A DNA stretch of 64,000 bases from Viscum album (GCA_963277665.1 OY728122.1:1545864868-1545928867); one strand, 5' to 3'. Positions 25,301 to 38,269 are shown, numbered from the stretch's first letter. Translations and numbers: made by a program. The notes: generated by a model from the letters alone, not told the origin.

Positions 25301-26636
25301 TTATAGAAGGACTATGTGTCATTTTAATTATTTAAAATTTCAAATGTATCATTTACATACTTTTCCCCTCATTAAAAATGATTTAAAACAAATCACGATA
25401 ATTATTTTACAACTTAAAATATAATATGATCATAAATTACCAATTTATATGTTTTATATCTTAATTTTTTATGCATATAAATAAATTAAATAACTAAATT
25501 TTTGGAAGTTAACATTCAAATTAAAATTAAAAATATATATAATTGTTTTAGAATGTTTTACGTTTTTAATTATTATGGGTTCATTTTATTATTAACAATT
25601 AATTATAAATTAAATGGGTATTAATATTATTTATTTTTAAATAACCATTATATTAGTTTCTTAATATAAAATATATCTATATTTTTTTAGATGTACTCAA
25701 CATTTAAAAAAATATCCTTCTTCGAAAAATTACTACATTTCCACAATGACGAATAAATAAATTAATAATACTATTTTAAGTTCAAAAATGATGTTACAAG
25801 TTTTAAATAATATGATAATGTAGATAAAAAATATAAAAATAATTTTATTATTTTTTTAAATGTTAGAAAATTTAGTTTTAATATTAACAAACATAACCAA
25901 TCAATCTGTTTTTAAAAAAAATTTGAACTAAAAATATGTGTACTGTAAAATTATCAATGTTATTTAAATTCAAGATATAAATTGATTTATTATAATAAAT
26001 TTATGTTGATTTAAAAAAATTAAATATTAATATTGAAATGTTTAATTAAAAAATGTGTAAAAATAGTTATTTAATTAGAATAAAATTGCACATTTGTTTT
26101 AGAATTTTTAATATTCGGTTTCTTTGTTAAAAATTATATTTCAAAATAAATAATTTTACCCAATAAATAAAAAAATAAAAAGTTAATTTTTTTAATTAAT
26201 GACTTTGTCTTTCTCGTGTATTGATAATTTCATAAAATTTAACATTTTGGTAGAAAATTGAAATTTTCAATATTAAATTAAAAAATAATTATTTTAGAAA
26301 CATTAAAAAATTAGTTTTTGGAATTTTTTGAAATTAAATATATTTTAAGAATTTATAACTAAAAAATTTCTAAATTTAAATATCATTTGAAAATATAATA
26401 TCAATGAAAAACATATTTTATTTGAAAGTGAACATTTAAAAAATTAATGGTTCTTATTCATATTTTTTATAAATTTCAAATTAAATACAATATTTTTCAA
26501 TTACTATTATTTTTATTATTTTTAAAATTTTATAATAATAAATATATTATAGAACTTTTTTCATTAATAGTATTTGTATAAGAATCAATTAAACTATGTA
26601 TTTATTTAATGAATTATATTCGAAAATATCATGTTT
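22331..26636 (-). repeat. LTR2 of the minus-strand gypsy-like element (about 4.3 kb)
   Basis: Collinear with LTR1 throughout. The high-coordinate edge resembles that of LTR1: on the minus strand a TTATTTATGGGGG purine block leads into CATGATATTTTCG. About seven bases appear lost at the junction, so the edge is approximate. It is followed upstream by a second internal region. This LTR therefore sits between two internal copies, serving as 5' LTR for copy 1 and 3' LTR for copy 2. Confidence 0.62.
23056..23230. repeat. 31-bp tandem repeat array inside LTR2
   Basis: Variants of GGGATAAATCC recur at about 23120, 23151, 23182 and 23212, spacing 30-31 bases, with an older variant near 23057. They match the array in LTR1 in position and unit length. 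The open frame read across it on the minus strand (23306-23088) is a by-product of the repeats. Confidence 0.8.
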
Positions 26637-28112
26637 TCCCCCATAAATAAATTGATTCTACAAAATTTTAATATTTCACTAACATGGGAAACTAACTAAG
26701 GGTATATAAGATAATGAGATACATCATGATATAATTTCAATAGTGTTATCAATAATCATATGAAATATTGAATTTTATCTTAGAATAGATAAATAATTAA
26801 ATTTATTTTTCTTCATAAATATGAGTTAATCAAACAACATAATTTGGTATCATAACTCCTATAATAGAAATAATGTTCATAGGGATCTCAAAGACATCCT
26901 TATACTAATATATAATCATAGATCAGTTTGAAATTTAATTTTTTATTTTTCTAATTTCAGGATTACTATGGATTGTATGTGGTCATAAAAAATATATTTC
27001 TAAAATTACATCAAATTAATCTAATTTAGGTATAATATGACATTCAGGAGCCATATCCCATAAAACACAACTTTTTATATCATAATAAGAGGGGTTTTAT
27101 TATTGATAATATCAAAGCATTGTGTTATTGAGTTGACGCTATCAAAAAAATCATGGATATAAAAGAGTTAAAATAATCATAATCCAATAAGACATAAAAC
27201 TATATGATGTTAATGATAGAGATTCATTAATGATCATTATCCACATTTCTATCAAAATATACATTATTTGGGTCGATTGTATGAGATTTTCCTAGTTTTA
27301 TTAGCATAGGTGGTTGTTGATGTTGATTATTTCCATCAACTATGGGTTATGTGATCTTGTTGGAATAATTACCATACTCATTGTAGCTGAAAATTTGAAA
27401 GAGTGTTTTCATTATGCATGGTATTTCATCAATCCATTTCCGCTGTAGGTATCTATGAATCTCTTCACCATTCATTTAATCAATGACGTTCTCTTGCAAA
27501 AATAATTCACATACTTATTAGTTAGAGGTAGTACCCCCCAATTCTTCTTCCTATATTTTTTACATGTCAATAGTTGATTTTTATTACAACCTGATTTTTA
27601 TTACATGAATATACATGGAAATCCATTTTTTCTTCTTATTTGGAAACCTTATGAATAATTAGAGTATCTAGTTTCAAATTCTACATTAAGTTCACATCCA
27701 GCATTCTATATATAGATTAAAAAATATTTTATTTTAAATTAATTTTAGGAAACCATATTTAAAACACTAATTACATGATTTAAATTACTTTTATGTTTCA
27801 TGATAATACCATAGGTGGACATTGAAATTCTTATGTAATTTTATTCATTTATACTACTGGATTCATCTTCCTTTTCCTTTTATATAATGATTTATACCTT
27901 CATGATTTTATGATTTTTAGAGGAAAATATCTTCTAAATAATTACTATTTAAAGTCTTCCCATTTCATGGAATTGATTTTATATTTTTCCTCATGTTATT
28001 GATTAAGGTCCACTAGTGATCAACTTTACATTCCAAATGATACAAAGTTAAAACAACCCTTTCATTATTGATCTCTATATAATGGAAAATATATTTTCAA
28101 TATTAATGACAC
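26637..28112 (-). mobile_element. Internal region copy 2, first piece
   Basis: Collinear with 20276 to about 21660 of copy 1. Shared blocks include TTGGTATCATAAC (20.49/26.85 kb), CATAGGTGG(A/T)TGTT (20.95/27.30 kb) and AT(T/G)A(T/G)GGTCCA with CTAxTxATCAACTT (21.56/28.01 kb). It stops where element A begins at 28113. The copy resumes at 47469 and again at 58117. Confidence 0.6.
27913..28030 (-). pseudogene. gag remnant, copy 2
   Basis: On the minus strand the translation reads NSMKWEDFK, three stops, then FFRRYFPLKI. It matches the plant gypsy Retrotrans_gag core W-x-x-F-(K/E)-x-x-F-x-x-x-YFP more clearly than copy 1. The match ends about 1.27 kb from the LTR2 edge, against about 1.17 kb in copy 1, which leaves no space for a pol gene. 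Non-functional because of stops. The assignment is by motif only. Confidence 0.55.
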
Positions 28113-30479
28113 TATAACATCCCATTGAAAATTTTAATTTTTTATTCATTCTTGTCATTTCCCTCATTTTTGTGTCATGTTTGGGACACCAATGAATTGA
28201 GAACATTTTCTAGGGAAAATGACATAATATTCAGGGATGGGTGTTTATTTAAATTAACAGCCTCATTTTTAATGGTATAAATGAGTTTTGGTGTTCTCCC
28301 CTTGTTTTGAGAATTCATGAGTTATTTTTAGGATTTTAACCAGAATACATGATTTTTTCTATATATAATGGAAATACACAAAATGTAAATGGATTACACG
28401 TTATGTATTTGTCACGAAGAAGATTCCATGAATTGAGATTAGAGTGTGTAAAGATTATATTCCATGAAATAGTTTTATATGCCTTGTAAAATATATTCAC
28501 ACCATTTACTAGGTCTCTATAAGATTTCACGAATCTTGTGTGAGGAGTGAATATTGAAAACCGTTAATGTTTTAGATAGTGAGAAAAGGTAAAAATCAGG
28601 GATGAAGATAATAGTCCATGATTTTTTCAATGTATTTTCATTTCATGGAATGCATGAAGGGAAACAATATTTCATGCTATGTAATCATTATGATATGGGA
28701 TTTTATGATTCTTCATAAATGATTTAATTTTCATTAAGTTTCAGGGATCTTCCAACACATCCAAGGATCTATATTTGGTGATTTTTTGAGACCTCCATTC
28801 CTTTGAGATATTTTGTGTTTAGTTATTAGTCATCATTGGGATTTTCAAGCAGTTCATCAAGGTGAATATTCATCTTATTACTTCTTGTATTAAATAGTGG
28901 TAGAAACATTGTTCTTAAAATATCAATTAATTCATTCAGATGATAATTTTATGGATTAGAACTAGATATTTTATGTGATCTTCATCTAGGGGCTCACCCA
29001 TGTGTTGGTTGTTGTGTGGAGTGGGTATTCACTGAGTAATTTTGTCAACTATTATCTCCACAGACTATTTTTCTAAATTCAATCGATCATAATATTTATA
29101 TATTTCGTTTAGTGACTCTATTTTCATCATTGTGTTCATACTTGTTGGTGGATCCAATAACGATAATGTGCAACACTGGGTTTGGAGAAGGTGGTTCTAT
29201 CTCTAGACTATGGTAGATCAAAATCATTGAAATAATTTTATAAATTATTTCATAAATTAAATGTAGTGGTTGATTTATTTATTTGTCTGTTTGGAAAATA
29301 GGGCTTTTGATAAAATATGGGTTTATCTTTTTTTTTTGGTAAAAGAAAAGGGTATTTTAATATAATTCTAAAATGGGTTTCTGAAATAGATTTCAAGGCA
29401 TTTTTGATGTATTGATTATGAAAATATATCAGATGGGTAGCCTTGTATATATTGGTGGAAGGTATATATTAGATTCATTATCCATGTATTGTTAGCGTGA
29501 TCACTCATGGGGTGTTCATATATTCCATAGGATTGTTTTTCTAGGGAATTAATATTGACTTTTTTAGGGTCTTAACATATCACATGATTCAATATCTTTT
29601 TCCCATGTCCTGTGGATGTGGGTTGAAACTAGAAATTGATTTTGGCATGAGTATTCTTCTACCCTCACTTATAATGATCCTTGATATGATGTTACTAGAG
29701 ATTTTTTCTTTCACTATTCAGCTTTTACTACAGTTGTTTTGATATGATATGTGATACATGATTTTTGTTGATATTATATAACATCATTGATGTCTGTGAA
29801 ATTATTTGAAAATATTTCACCAGAAATTATTTTGAGCTGTGGAAAAAGGGAATATTTAATGTTATCTATGATTTTGATATAGTAAATATAAAACAATTTA
29901 TCTTTCCTTTTTTAATAAATTTGAGGACGTTATGATTATTGTATAGAGACATGTTCTGGAACACTTGGATTGTATCTTAATAATCATGTTATCTCACACC
30001 ATGTGAACCATTTTTTTGGTATGTAGACCTATGTGTGACTTTTGGATCAAAGAAAGGAAAGGCTCTATAGTGAGGTGGAAAGGTTTATATCAATTGGGTT
30101 TGGGTATCTGGTTTGGAGATGGTGGTATTTTTATCACATAATTTCATGGAGAAGTCAGTTTTATATTTTTATAGTCATCTTATTTTGGATTTTTACATTG
30201 TGATGTTATAACTATTTTTGAGTTGTATCATTTCTGATATATTCTCCTAGTTATGAAATATGTTTATTTATTACAATATTTGTCACCATTATACATACAT
30301 ACACACATATATAGATATTCCATGTTGTTTTCTTTAGGTTGGGTGAAATTGTTCTATCTAGTTGTGGTGGATACTAAGGTGCTAGTCTGTAGCCCATGGG
30401 GATCAAGAGTAAGCTTTAGATATGTGAAAATTGAGGTTGTGTACTTGTTTTTGGGGATATTTGGGTAAGGATCACCACA
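28113..30479 (+). repeat. 5' LTR of element A (about 2.37 kb)
   Basis: It begins TATAACATCCCATTG, a decayed TGTAACACCCC, and ends GGATCACCACA. Landmarks shared with the 3' LTR include TTATCCATGTATTGT (29.48/46.49 kb), the AGTA(T/A)TCTTCTA(C/T)CCT block (29.66/46.66 kb), GGTGGTTCT (29.19/46.20 kb) and the AGGTTGxGTGAAATxxTT block (30.34/47.32 kb). Confidence 0.8.
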
Positions 30480-30481
30480 TT

Positions 30482-30494
30482 TTGTAATCATAGG
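30482..30494 (+). other. Primer-binding site remnant of element A
   Basis: TTGTAATCATAGG sits two bases after the 5' LTR. It resembles TGGTATCAGAGC, the initiator tRNA-Met primer site of plant gypsy elements, with one inserted base and substitutions. It fixes the LTR end. Confidence 0.55.
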
Positions 30495-31518
30495 GGTTCC
30501 AACCTCATTATTCCTTGTATTTTGATGTTTGGAAGACTATAAATAAGATTTTCAAAAATGGATAGGTAGGTTATGCTGAGTAACATGTTAGCTCATTCCA
30601 TAATGATACTCATGTTACAAGGGAATGTTTGGAATTGTGTCTCATGATTGGAGTTCAAAATATTAATTAAATTGTTTTTTCTAATGGGTTCTCGGTCGGA
30701 ACTGAGATCATTTGGTTTTATAATCATTTATTCTATTTTAGAATAAATTAGTATGCCTCTAATATTTGTTCCATAACATCCTTAAGAGGGTGTGATAGAT
30801 TCTCCACAATGGAATACACCTATAGAGAAGAATATTGTCAAATATATCATTTGGGAAGTTCATGTTTTCAACCAAAATAGACTGCAAGTAAAAAATACAG
30901 TTGTAGAGGCATTACCAAAATTAGGAGGAGAAATAAATCAATAACAATAGTTCTTTTATGAGAAGTATCCATCCTCAAATGTGATGGTGGGATTCTATGA
31001 TACATACATATAAGAATTTTTTCTTGTATTATAATGGTTTCAACACACTCTTCTTCTAGTAGTTTTATCTAGAGTCTGTGTTTCTTGATAATAGTTTATA
31101 GTTCAACACTTGTATGTAAGGATAGGGTTTGGTGTTTGAGTACACTAATCATTTTACTGAGATATTTCATTTTCTCCAATGATGAAAATAAATGAACATA
31201 TAAAATCATAGATGTACCTACATAAATTGCAAGTAGATATCATATCATAGGTATATATACTGAATATTTTTCCCTTTGAGAATACACTAGATAAGGGAAT
31301 TAGTGAGAGATAAATAGAGATGGTATGGTTAGTTATTCTTACAGTTATCTTTCACCCAGTGGTAGCATCAATGATGTGAATGTTAAAAGGAATTAGTGTA
31401 ATTATCACTGAAAGAGTGGTAGAAGTGGTACTCAAAAGGAGACCTCTATTGTACCATTATTTAAAAATTATAGCACGACTCTAAATTACTATTAGTATAT
31501 AAAGGTCAGACACACTAT
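30495..31518 (+). pseudogene. Leader and presumed gag region of element A
   Basis: By position this should hold the 5' leader and gag. No gag core motif or CCHC knuckle could be read in any plus frame. Only about 1 kb separates the primer site from the protease remnant, which is short for leader plus gag, so a deletion is possible. Everything here is inferred from the neighbours. Confidence 0.35.
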
Positions 31519-31719
31519 ATGTTATTCCCATTCTTTTTCACACAGTCAGATGCATCAATGTCTATAGGGAACCATCAACATACATTAGGATTGAAGCACC
31601 TTAACATAGTAGATGAGATTCCAGTGGAGGTAGACGTAGGTTCAATGATAGTGAGAGGAAACATAATTATTGCATATTCGATAGAGATTTCATTATTTTA
31701 TAATGTTTATTCCAACTAA
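31519..31719 (+). pseudogene. Aspartic protease remnant of element A pol
   Basis: This 66-codon open stretch reads FTQSDASMSIGNHQHTLGLK, then IPVEVDVGSMIVRG. The first part aligns with the gypsy retropepsin active-site region (L/V)FDSGATHSFIS followed by LGLK. The second aligns with the PLxVxxPxGDSxVV strand that comes after it. In intact elements the protease cuts Gag-Pol. Here the catalytic D-S/T-G triplet reads QSD, so it could not be active even if made. The next recognisable domain downstream is reverse transcriptase, as expected. Confidence 0.6.
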
Positions 31720-32094
31720 TTTATATTTTGTAATTTTATATATAATTAAAAATCCAATAGAGCCCACATACTCTGTTACAGAGGTACCGAAACCACTTGA
31801 GATAATTTAAGAGTAGGGGATTTTGTGTCGTCGTTCTTCATCAATATAAATCATGATGATTTTATTTTATATAATCGTTCTTTTATGGGATATATTTGAT
31901 TTCATCATCATGATTAATCATCATGATTCTCATTTTTTGTTGTTGATTCTTATCATATGTGTCTCTCAATTATTGTGGTTGATAAGATCTCTTTGATGAT
32001 TCTGGGATTGTGGGATCCAAGGTCATTATAGGAAGGACCTTCTTTCTCTGATCTTAGGAGTTTTTTTCCTTGTGTTGTTGTCAATTCCAATGAT

Positions 32095-33300
32095 TTTCCT
32101 TCCATGTTTGATCATTTTTCGGTTGTTTAAGACATTCATGAAGTTTTACCATACAATTTCTATAGTCTTCTCATAGATAGGGAGGTGGAGTTTATGATTG
32201 GCCTAGTTATAGATACCCAAATTATCTCAATACCTTCATCTCATATGGAACTAGTGGACCTAAAAGATATCATGTTTTATTTGGATGGTTTGATGGATAT
32301 TTTTTTTGTATTTCACAATGTTTTAACATAGAAATCCATTATACTGTTTTCAAATAAAAAACACCAATTTTTCATAAACAATCTCAAGTTTAATCTTGTA
32401 ATAGTTAATAATACATATCGTATTTATCATGTGTTTGATTTGTTTCATTAAATAGAGTGAGAAAAGTGGATTTTGAGGATTGATAGTATGTACGATTATC
32501 ATCAGTTTAGAGATCAAGAGTCTAATATACCGTTGAAGACTTTTAGGTGTAGGTACAACCATTATGAATATCTTGTGATTTTAGTTGTTAGGACACATGG
32601 TAATTTAATCTTCATTTAATTCATGAATTTGATATTCCATGAATATCTAAGAACTTCTACGGTAGAGTTTTTCGATGATATTTTGGTTGATTTGTGATCT
32701 CAGCATGAGAACCATTTGAATTTGGTTTTGGAAATCATAAAGAGCCATCATTTTTATAGAAATATTTTGAAATAAAATTTTTGGATCCAAGAGTTAAGGA
32801 TTTGGGAAATGTGATTTCAATGCCTGGCATGCTATTTGATTTTGAGAAGGTGAATGTTGTTTTTTCCTCGGATGATCTGAAAATGTGTTTATTATTTAGA
32901 TATTCCTTAGTCTTATTGGAAATTATAAATGCATTATAAAAAAATTAAATAATATGGTGTCTCCATTGACACCTATTACAGTGAAAGGGATAACAATTAT
33001 ATTTTATGAAAAGTTTCATAATTCTTTCAATGATTTGAAATTAGTTATTCCATCATATATAATATTACTCATACATGAGTATGGTAAGAAGTGAGTGGTT
33101 TTCTATGATTATTCTTGATATGGTTTGGGTTGTGTGCTTATATAGGATTTCCATGTTGTGTCTTATAGATCATGTCAAATTGGACTGCATGAGGATAATT
33201 ACCCCACTCAATATTTAGATATTTCTTATTTATAAATGCACTTAAGTGTTGGTGCCACTATCTTTTTGGATTGATGGTAAAAATATTTTTTCACCATTAG
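32095..33300 (+). pseudogene. Reverse transcriptase and RNase H remnant of element A
   Basis: Plus-strand frames, with several shifts, give the gypsy RT blocks in order. VVxDIHEVLPYN and DREVEFMI (32.12-32.20 kb) correspond to the FPDVFPEELPG/DREVEF lead-in. YDYHQFR and TFRCRYNHYEYLV (32.49-32.58 kb) correspond to GYHQLR and AFRTRYGHYEFLV. FFDDILVD (about 32.67 kb) is the catalytic FIDDILVY box, with both aspartates kept. VKDLGNVISMPGMLFD follows at 32.79 kb. RNase H begins near 33.10 kb with YDYSxYGLGCVLI and DNYPTQYLDISYL, as in YDAS...GLGCVLMQ and NYPTHDLELAAVV. The enzyme copies element RNA to DNA. Numerous stops make it inactive. Confidence 0.82.
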
Positions 33301-33739
33301 AGTTTGAGTTATATCTATTCTCAAATGTGGTTGAATATAATATATTGGTGTTGGGTCTAATAATTTTATAAATTTTACTTTGACATCACCTACACCATGA
33401 GAAATGGTAATTTCATTTCAGACCCTCATATCAAGAATATACCATCGCATGTTATTCTAGAATCATAGGAGGAATGAAACATTATGGGAATCATTTCTTT
33501 ATTACATCTGGAGGCATAAGAATTTATTTATAATATGGTTCTGACCAGTGTTTAGAAATCATAATCACTTCTTTAGTATATTTTGAAAATTCAACAGCAT
33601 ATTTAAGTGTTTAGAAGAATTTTAGAATCCCAATATGATGGGGAGGAAACTTCTAGTTAGCCTCCCTCTTCTAATAGTATTCTCAATATTGGGGATCAGT
33701 TTTTCATCTGAGTAGCTTTGAGGAGATTAATTTTATAAA

Positions 33740-33931
33740 TTTTCATATTCTGACTTGATACATTCATCTGAGAACTAATATGATGTATTATCACATGATA
33801 CAAAGCATTTGGTGGTCAGCTATGATGTGTGACATTTCATTTTAGGTGTCCCATTTTTACACCTACCAATTGATAAAGGTAAAGCTTCTAAAACCTTCCA
33901 ATTTTTTCCATCCCCATTTAATTCCAGTTTT
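33740..33931 (+). pseudogene. Integrase N-terminal part of element A, cut by element B
   Basis: Translation near 33.80-33.93 kb gives a WW-containing stretch (SIWWSAMMCDI), then FYTYQLIKVKLLKPSN and a P-x-P-x-x-IP stretch. This is the YWWPGMKxDI, CLTCQQVKAEHQRP, PLPIPEWKW sequence of the integrase zinc-finger region. The order breaks off exactly where element B starts and resumes with the catalytic core after 44010. The zinc-binding cysteines appear as tyrosines. Confidence 0.65.
33927..33931. repeat. Target-site duplication of element B, left (GTTTT)
   Basis: GTTTT lies immediately before the first base of B's 5' LTR. It is repeated exactly after the last base of B's 3' LTR (44006-44010). 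Five bases is the usual duplication length for gypsy integrases. Confidence 0.8.
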
Positions 33932-36360
33932 TATAAAATCCCAACATTTTCTAATATTTAATCGATCTGGATTTCAATGAATCATGTGTCCCTATTTGAG
34001 TTTTTTGTTGGGTTATAACATGGGGTGTGTTTGGGTGGATATTAATGAAAAATTAAAGAAATAGGGTAGTTCATGGTGGCCACATGATTTGGCATAATCG
34101 TGAACCCCTGTATAGATAACAATGAAACCCTAGATAGTGGTGAATTCAATGGTTGGATCAAGTTGAATTAAATGGTGCACCATCTTATGAGTAACCATGA
34201 ACCCCTACAATAGTGGATGAAATATTATGTTCACAGTTAGGGAAAACCATGTTCCCCTACATAGAAAATCATGTGAAAGAATTTAATTACCCTAAAAATA
34301 GATATAAAAATTATGGAACACCCATTTTAATCCCAAACCAAGACCATTCAATCCTAGGTTCTACTTCAATATTTTTCATCTATCCAGAAGAATTACATGC
34401 CTTCCCGAACTCCATTATTCATGATTCGAGGCCTTAATAGATGATTTTCATCCCTCCTAGTAAGTGTTTATTATCCCATTGCATTCTAGTTCAACCTCAT
34501 AGGTTATCTCAATAATTGTGTGGGAAGTTATTCTCAAATTTTCTAGATATAGATCTAGATTTGATGAATTTATAAATAGTCTATTGGATCTATATCTAGA
34601 TTTAAGACATATTTATTTAAATCTTAATTTTTGGTTTTATATCTGGATCCCGATCTATGTCATTGTTCTTCTAAATTATATGCATTTACAGTGGGCGACT
34701 GTTCACCAATGAATCAAGGTATGTGATATATTATTCAAACCCTATAGTATTTATATAAAATATGGTTTTGTTATTTTATAATTTATTGGGTGTGTTTAGT
34801 AATTGGAATTCTAAAATTTGATTAATTAATGTGGTAAATTAATGAATTGAAGAATTATGGATTTAATTGAATAATGGAATTGTGGAATTGGGATAATTAT
34901 TTTATGAATTAATTATCTAGGTATTTCATATGGTAATTGGGGATAAATAATTGTTGACTTAATTATTAAACTCATAAATTATTGAATTATGAATTGAGAA
35001 TAATCATTTAGTAAAGTAATAATTAGATGTGAATAATTTGAGAGGTTTCATTATTTATTGAATTAATTAATGGGATTGGTGTGTATAATTAATTTTTTAA
35101 ATTAATAGTGAAAGCTATATAATTTATTAATTGGGGAATTATTTAATCGGATTATGTGTTTATTTAATTGATGAATTAATTAGTGGACTACAATTAATTA
35201 TTTAATGAATTAATTAATGGAATATTGTGGTGTTGTTTTTCTGATATGATGATTAATGTTGATTAATATTTGATGATGTGACAGTGAGAAAACATCTGAT
35301 AATGAGATGAATGTGATAATGTGATATGTTATGATATATATATTTATGATAGAGATATGTGGTTCTATACATTACATTCTATTTCTATGAAATATATATA
35401 TGATTGAGAAATGGGGTTCTAAAAAATACATTCTACACCCTTGATACATTTGTATGACTGATAATCAGGGTTCGAGACATGGAGTGCTTCACCCAAGCAT
35501 GAAAAATGGTGTTAGATATGGATCGATGCTCTAAATACACATGGGGTGCTAAACATGGTTTTCTACATGTAATACATTGGAAATGGACTATAGTTCCAAG
35601 TTTCTACAATAATGTAATTAAATCTACCTGGATTATGTAATCCCATGTAGCCTAATGGAATGTGAATTGAATTTGTAACAGGGTTTAAACCCAACACCGG
35701 TTGAAGTAGATATTGAGGTATTTGTGGCCTTAGTAATTCTGGGGTCTATCTTGTTTAATAATGACTAATAGATAATGTGAAATCTGTTTACATTTTCATT
35801 GTAATTAATTTTTGACATTGCTACATTCAATTGTTATTGATGAGATTTGTTTTGATCACCTATGGTGGTTGGATGTTGAGTTTTACTCACACCCTACATG
35901 GGATTCTTGATCAACACCCGAAGAGAACTCATGGATACAGGATAGACTAAGGGAAAATGCCAGGTGTTAGATGGATGAGTTAGGATGATGCATGGTTCAA
36001 GGATCTAGATTTGGTTCAAGACCCATTGGGAGTTTTAGGTGTGTTTTTTTTGGTTTTTCATTTTAGACACATGACATGTATATTAGCAAGGATTGTTTTA
36101 TACTTTAGTTATGATATTGTTTCTCTTTCTTTGATTGTCCTGATATATTGGTATTGTTTATGGTTATATGTTATTCTATTATTTATTATTTATTTCTACT
36201 AGTGTATTAATTTGATTGAAGAGGGTATATTCTCCCCCTGATAGTATTACCAAACCCTCACATCTAGTTAGCAGCCTCTAGAATATGGGGAGTCATGATT
36301 GAGGTCATGTGGTGAACCAGCTCGGCACACCGAGGTGTGCACCCTGGTCGGGATGTTACA
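33932..36360 (+). repeat. 5' LTR of element B (2429 bp)
   Basis: It begins TATAAAATCC, a decayed TGTAAGATCC, and ends GGTCGGGATGTTACA. It is collinear with 41590-44005: GGTTATAACATGGGGTGT (34.01/41.67 kb), the AATTAATTAATGG-rich block (34.8-35.2/42.5-42.9 kb), GTGATAATGTGATATGTTA (35.31/42.97 kb) and TTTACTCACACCCTAC (35.88/43.53 kb). Open stretches inside it, such as 34213-34437 and 36011-36202, are chance. Confidence 0.9.
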
Positions 36361-36363
36361 TAG

Positions 36364-36375
36364 TTGTATCAAAGG
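36364..36375 (+). other. Primer-binding site of element B
   Basis: TTGTATCAAAGG lies three bases after the LTR end and matches TGGTATCAGAGC at nine of twelve positions. It would pair with initiator tRNA-Met to prime minus-strand DNA. Confidence 0.75.
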
Positions 36376-37150
36376 AGTTTTCATTTCTTTTCTTTTGACA
36401 TATTTTTTTTAATGGTAGACATGAGACAAAGAATAGTTGGGCCTAGGTAATGATCTTGTGAACTGGAGATGAAAACCCATGTATGGGGGAAAACCCAAGT
36501 AACATGGATGTGATAGTTTTTATTGATGTTCATTGTTAGAGTTGAGTATTTTTTCACCTTGATTGATGAGCATATTGTGGGTTGTGATTACTGTTTTGAT
36601 GATATTTTCATAATTGTATCATGTCCTAGTATGGCATGAAATTTGAGTATGAATTAATAATTCTAGGAACTGAATATTTTTTTGACACGAATAATTTTGG
36701 GAAATCATGGGAAAATGGGTTTTGGGTATGTTTTCAAACTTATACAATTTTTCCTTATTTGTGAAAGTGAATTGAAAATGGTTCCTAATATAAAACTTTG
36801 AACGGTAAAATAAAACAAAATGTGAACATATGAGTGTTTGAATGAGAAAAATTAATAATGATTTGTTTTTACCCTTGTGAATTTTGAGATGGGTATAGGA
36901 TGGTTAAGGGTAGTGATAGTGCCTCAGTTTTGACCATGTGGTGAGGTTTGGGGAACTACATGTTGTGCTTTATTTTGTTTAACTCTTATTTAGATGTGAT
37001 TATGATGTGTTATGAGTCCTATGTTGAGTGTTAGTGTTGTAGAGTTATGCCTCCATAACCACACATTTTGAGAGGGATATAGGGGTATGTATGGGAAGAT
37101 CCACCGGTAATGGAACCTTAATCACAGAAAGTGTCAATTGAAGGTGTAGA
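36376..37150 (+). other. 5' leader of element B
   Basis: Untranslated leader between primer site and gag. It shares blocks with the leader of element D, such as TATTGTGG(G/A)(T/A)TGTGATTA and ATCATGTCC near 36.57-36.63 kb (63.75-63.79 kb in D), showing that B and D belong to one family. No open frame or structure was recognised. Confidence 0.55.
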
Positions 37151-38200
37151 GGAGCTCTTCTGAGAGAACATTTTTTACATCATGCATTTCAAATATAGTG
37201 ACCTTGGGAGGTGTGCGAAAGAATTTATGACCAGATAAGGGAGTACCAGTCACAAAACACTATGAATTTTATAATAGAGGGAGCACCTATGGGTGTTGAA
37301 TGATGAATTGTGTCTACCAAGTTTATACATGACCATTTGGACACTTCGACTAAGAATAGAGTCAAACTAGCAACTTATATGTTGCGTGGTTAAGTGAAGC
37401 ATTGGTTGGATGTCTAGAAATGGGATGAAAAATTTGTGACAATGGAGTGTTAGGGAATTCAGTAGAGGGTTGTTGATAACTATTATCTAGAGACACATAG
37501 TAAGGATATAGAATCTGAGTTCATGAGTTTAACTTAGGGTACCATGTTTGTGACAGACTATGTTGGATGCTTCACATATTTTCTGCACTTTTCTCGAGCA
37601 ATGGAAATAGACGAGGATACATTAGAAAAAATTTGTTACGATGTATATATGTGTAAAATTATTTCCAATGGGAATATATTATGGCTGAGTAGATATTTAT
37701 AAGTTGTAATTTAAGCACTCATAGCACTGGGTAACCTAAAGGAGGTCGCTAGGGGTGGATTTAGGGTTCTAGTTGGAAGAACAGAGGGTACAACTGTAGA
37801 GAGAAGGAAGAATCATTATCAGATCACTAACCTGCATAGTGGGAAGAATGGGGGCGAGTTAGGGTGATTAGTTATCTAGTATCATACCCAAGATTAGTCC
37901 ACCAGTTCATTGACCATAACACATTCATAAATATTTTCCATGAAGACTGGTAGAGTTTTTATCCTGTAGTAAGATGCAATATCTATAGATCATCTATAGG
38001 GACCTTGGACATAATTTTATTGATTGGAGATCAATAATGAATCAAAGTGTGGGAAGAGGATCATCTACACCATATCATTCTGGTAGCTGGAGTTCTATAA
38101 TATGGGGTGGTCGAGGCAATGGACTTGCCGATTCTCTGAAAAATCACCCGTATCAGAAGCGTGGTGAATCTTTGGGGAGTTAGATTATTTCCCTTTGAAG
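37150..38200 (+). pseudogene. gag remnant of element B
   Basis: Near 37.32-37.42 kb the translation reads KFIHDHLDTSTKNRVKLATY, then MLRGxVKHWLDV. This fits the plant gypsy gag pattern (T)DEQKVRLATFMLRGEAEHWW. Near 37.55-37.64 kb comes VTDYVGCFTYFLHFSRA. No intact CCHC knuckle is visible before the protease. Gag would form the virus-like particle. Multiple stops and shifts; non-functional. The domain call is good; its limits are approximate. Confidence 0.65.
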
Positions 38201-38269
38201 AAAGGAAAGACTATTGAATTCAATTCTTCATACTATTTTGGATGGCGAGGATAGACCCTAAATAGTGAG

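Noticed and set aside
33828..33931. TGTGACATTT at 33828 as the start of element B's 5' LTR
   Set aside because: Sequence from 33828 to 33931 has no match in the 3' LTR and encodes the integrase zinc finger of element A. TATAAAATCC at 33932 matches the 3' LTR start and gives the exact GTTTT duplication.
34780..35260. AATTAATTAATGG-rich stretch as a satellite array
   Set aside because: It is irregular and has a collinear counterpart in the other LTR of element B (about 42.5-42.9 kb); it is part of the LTR.
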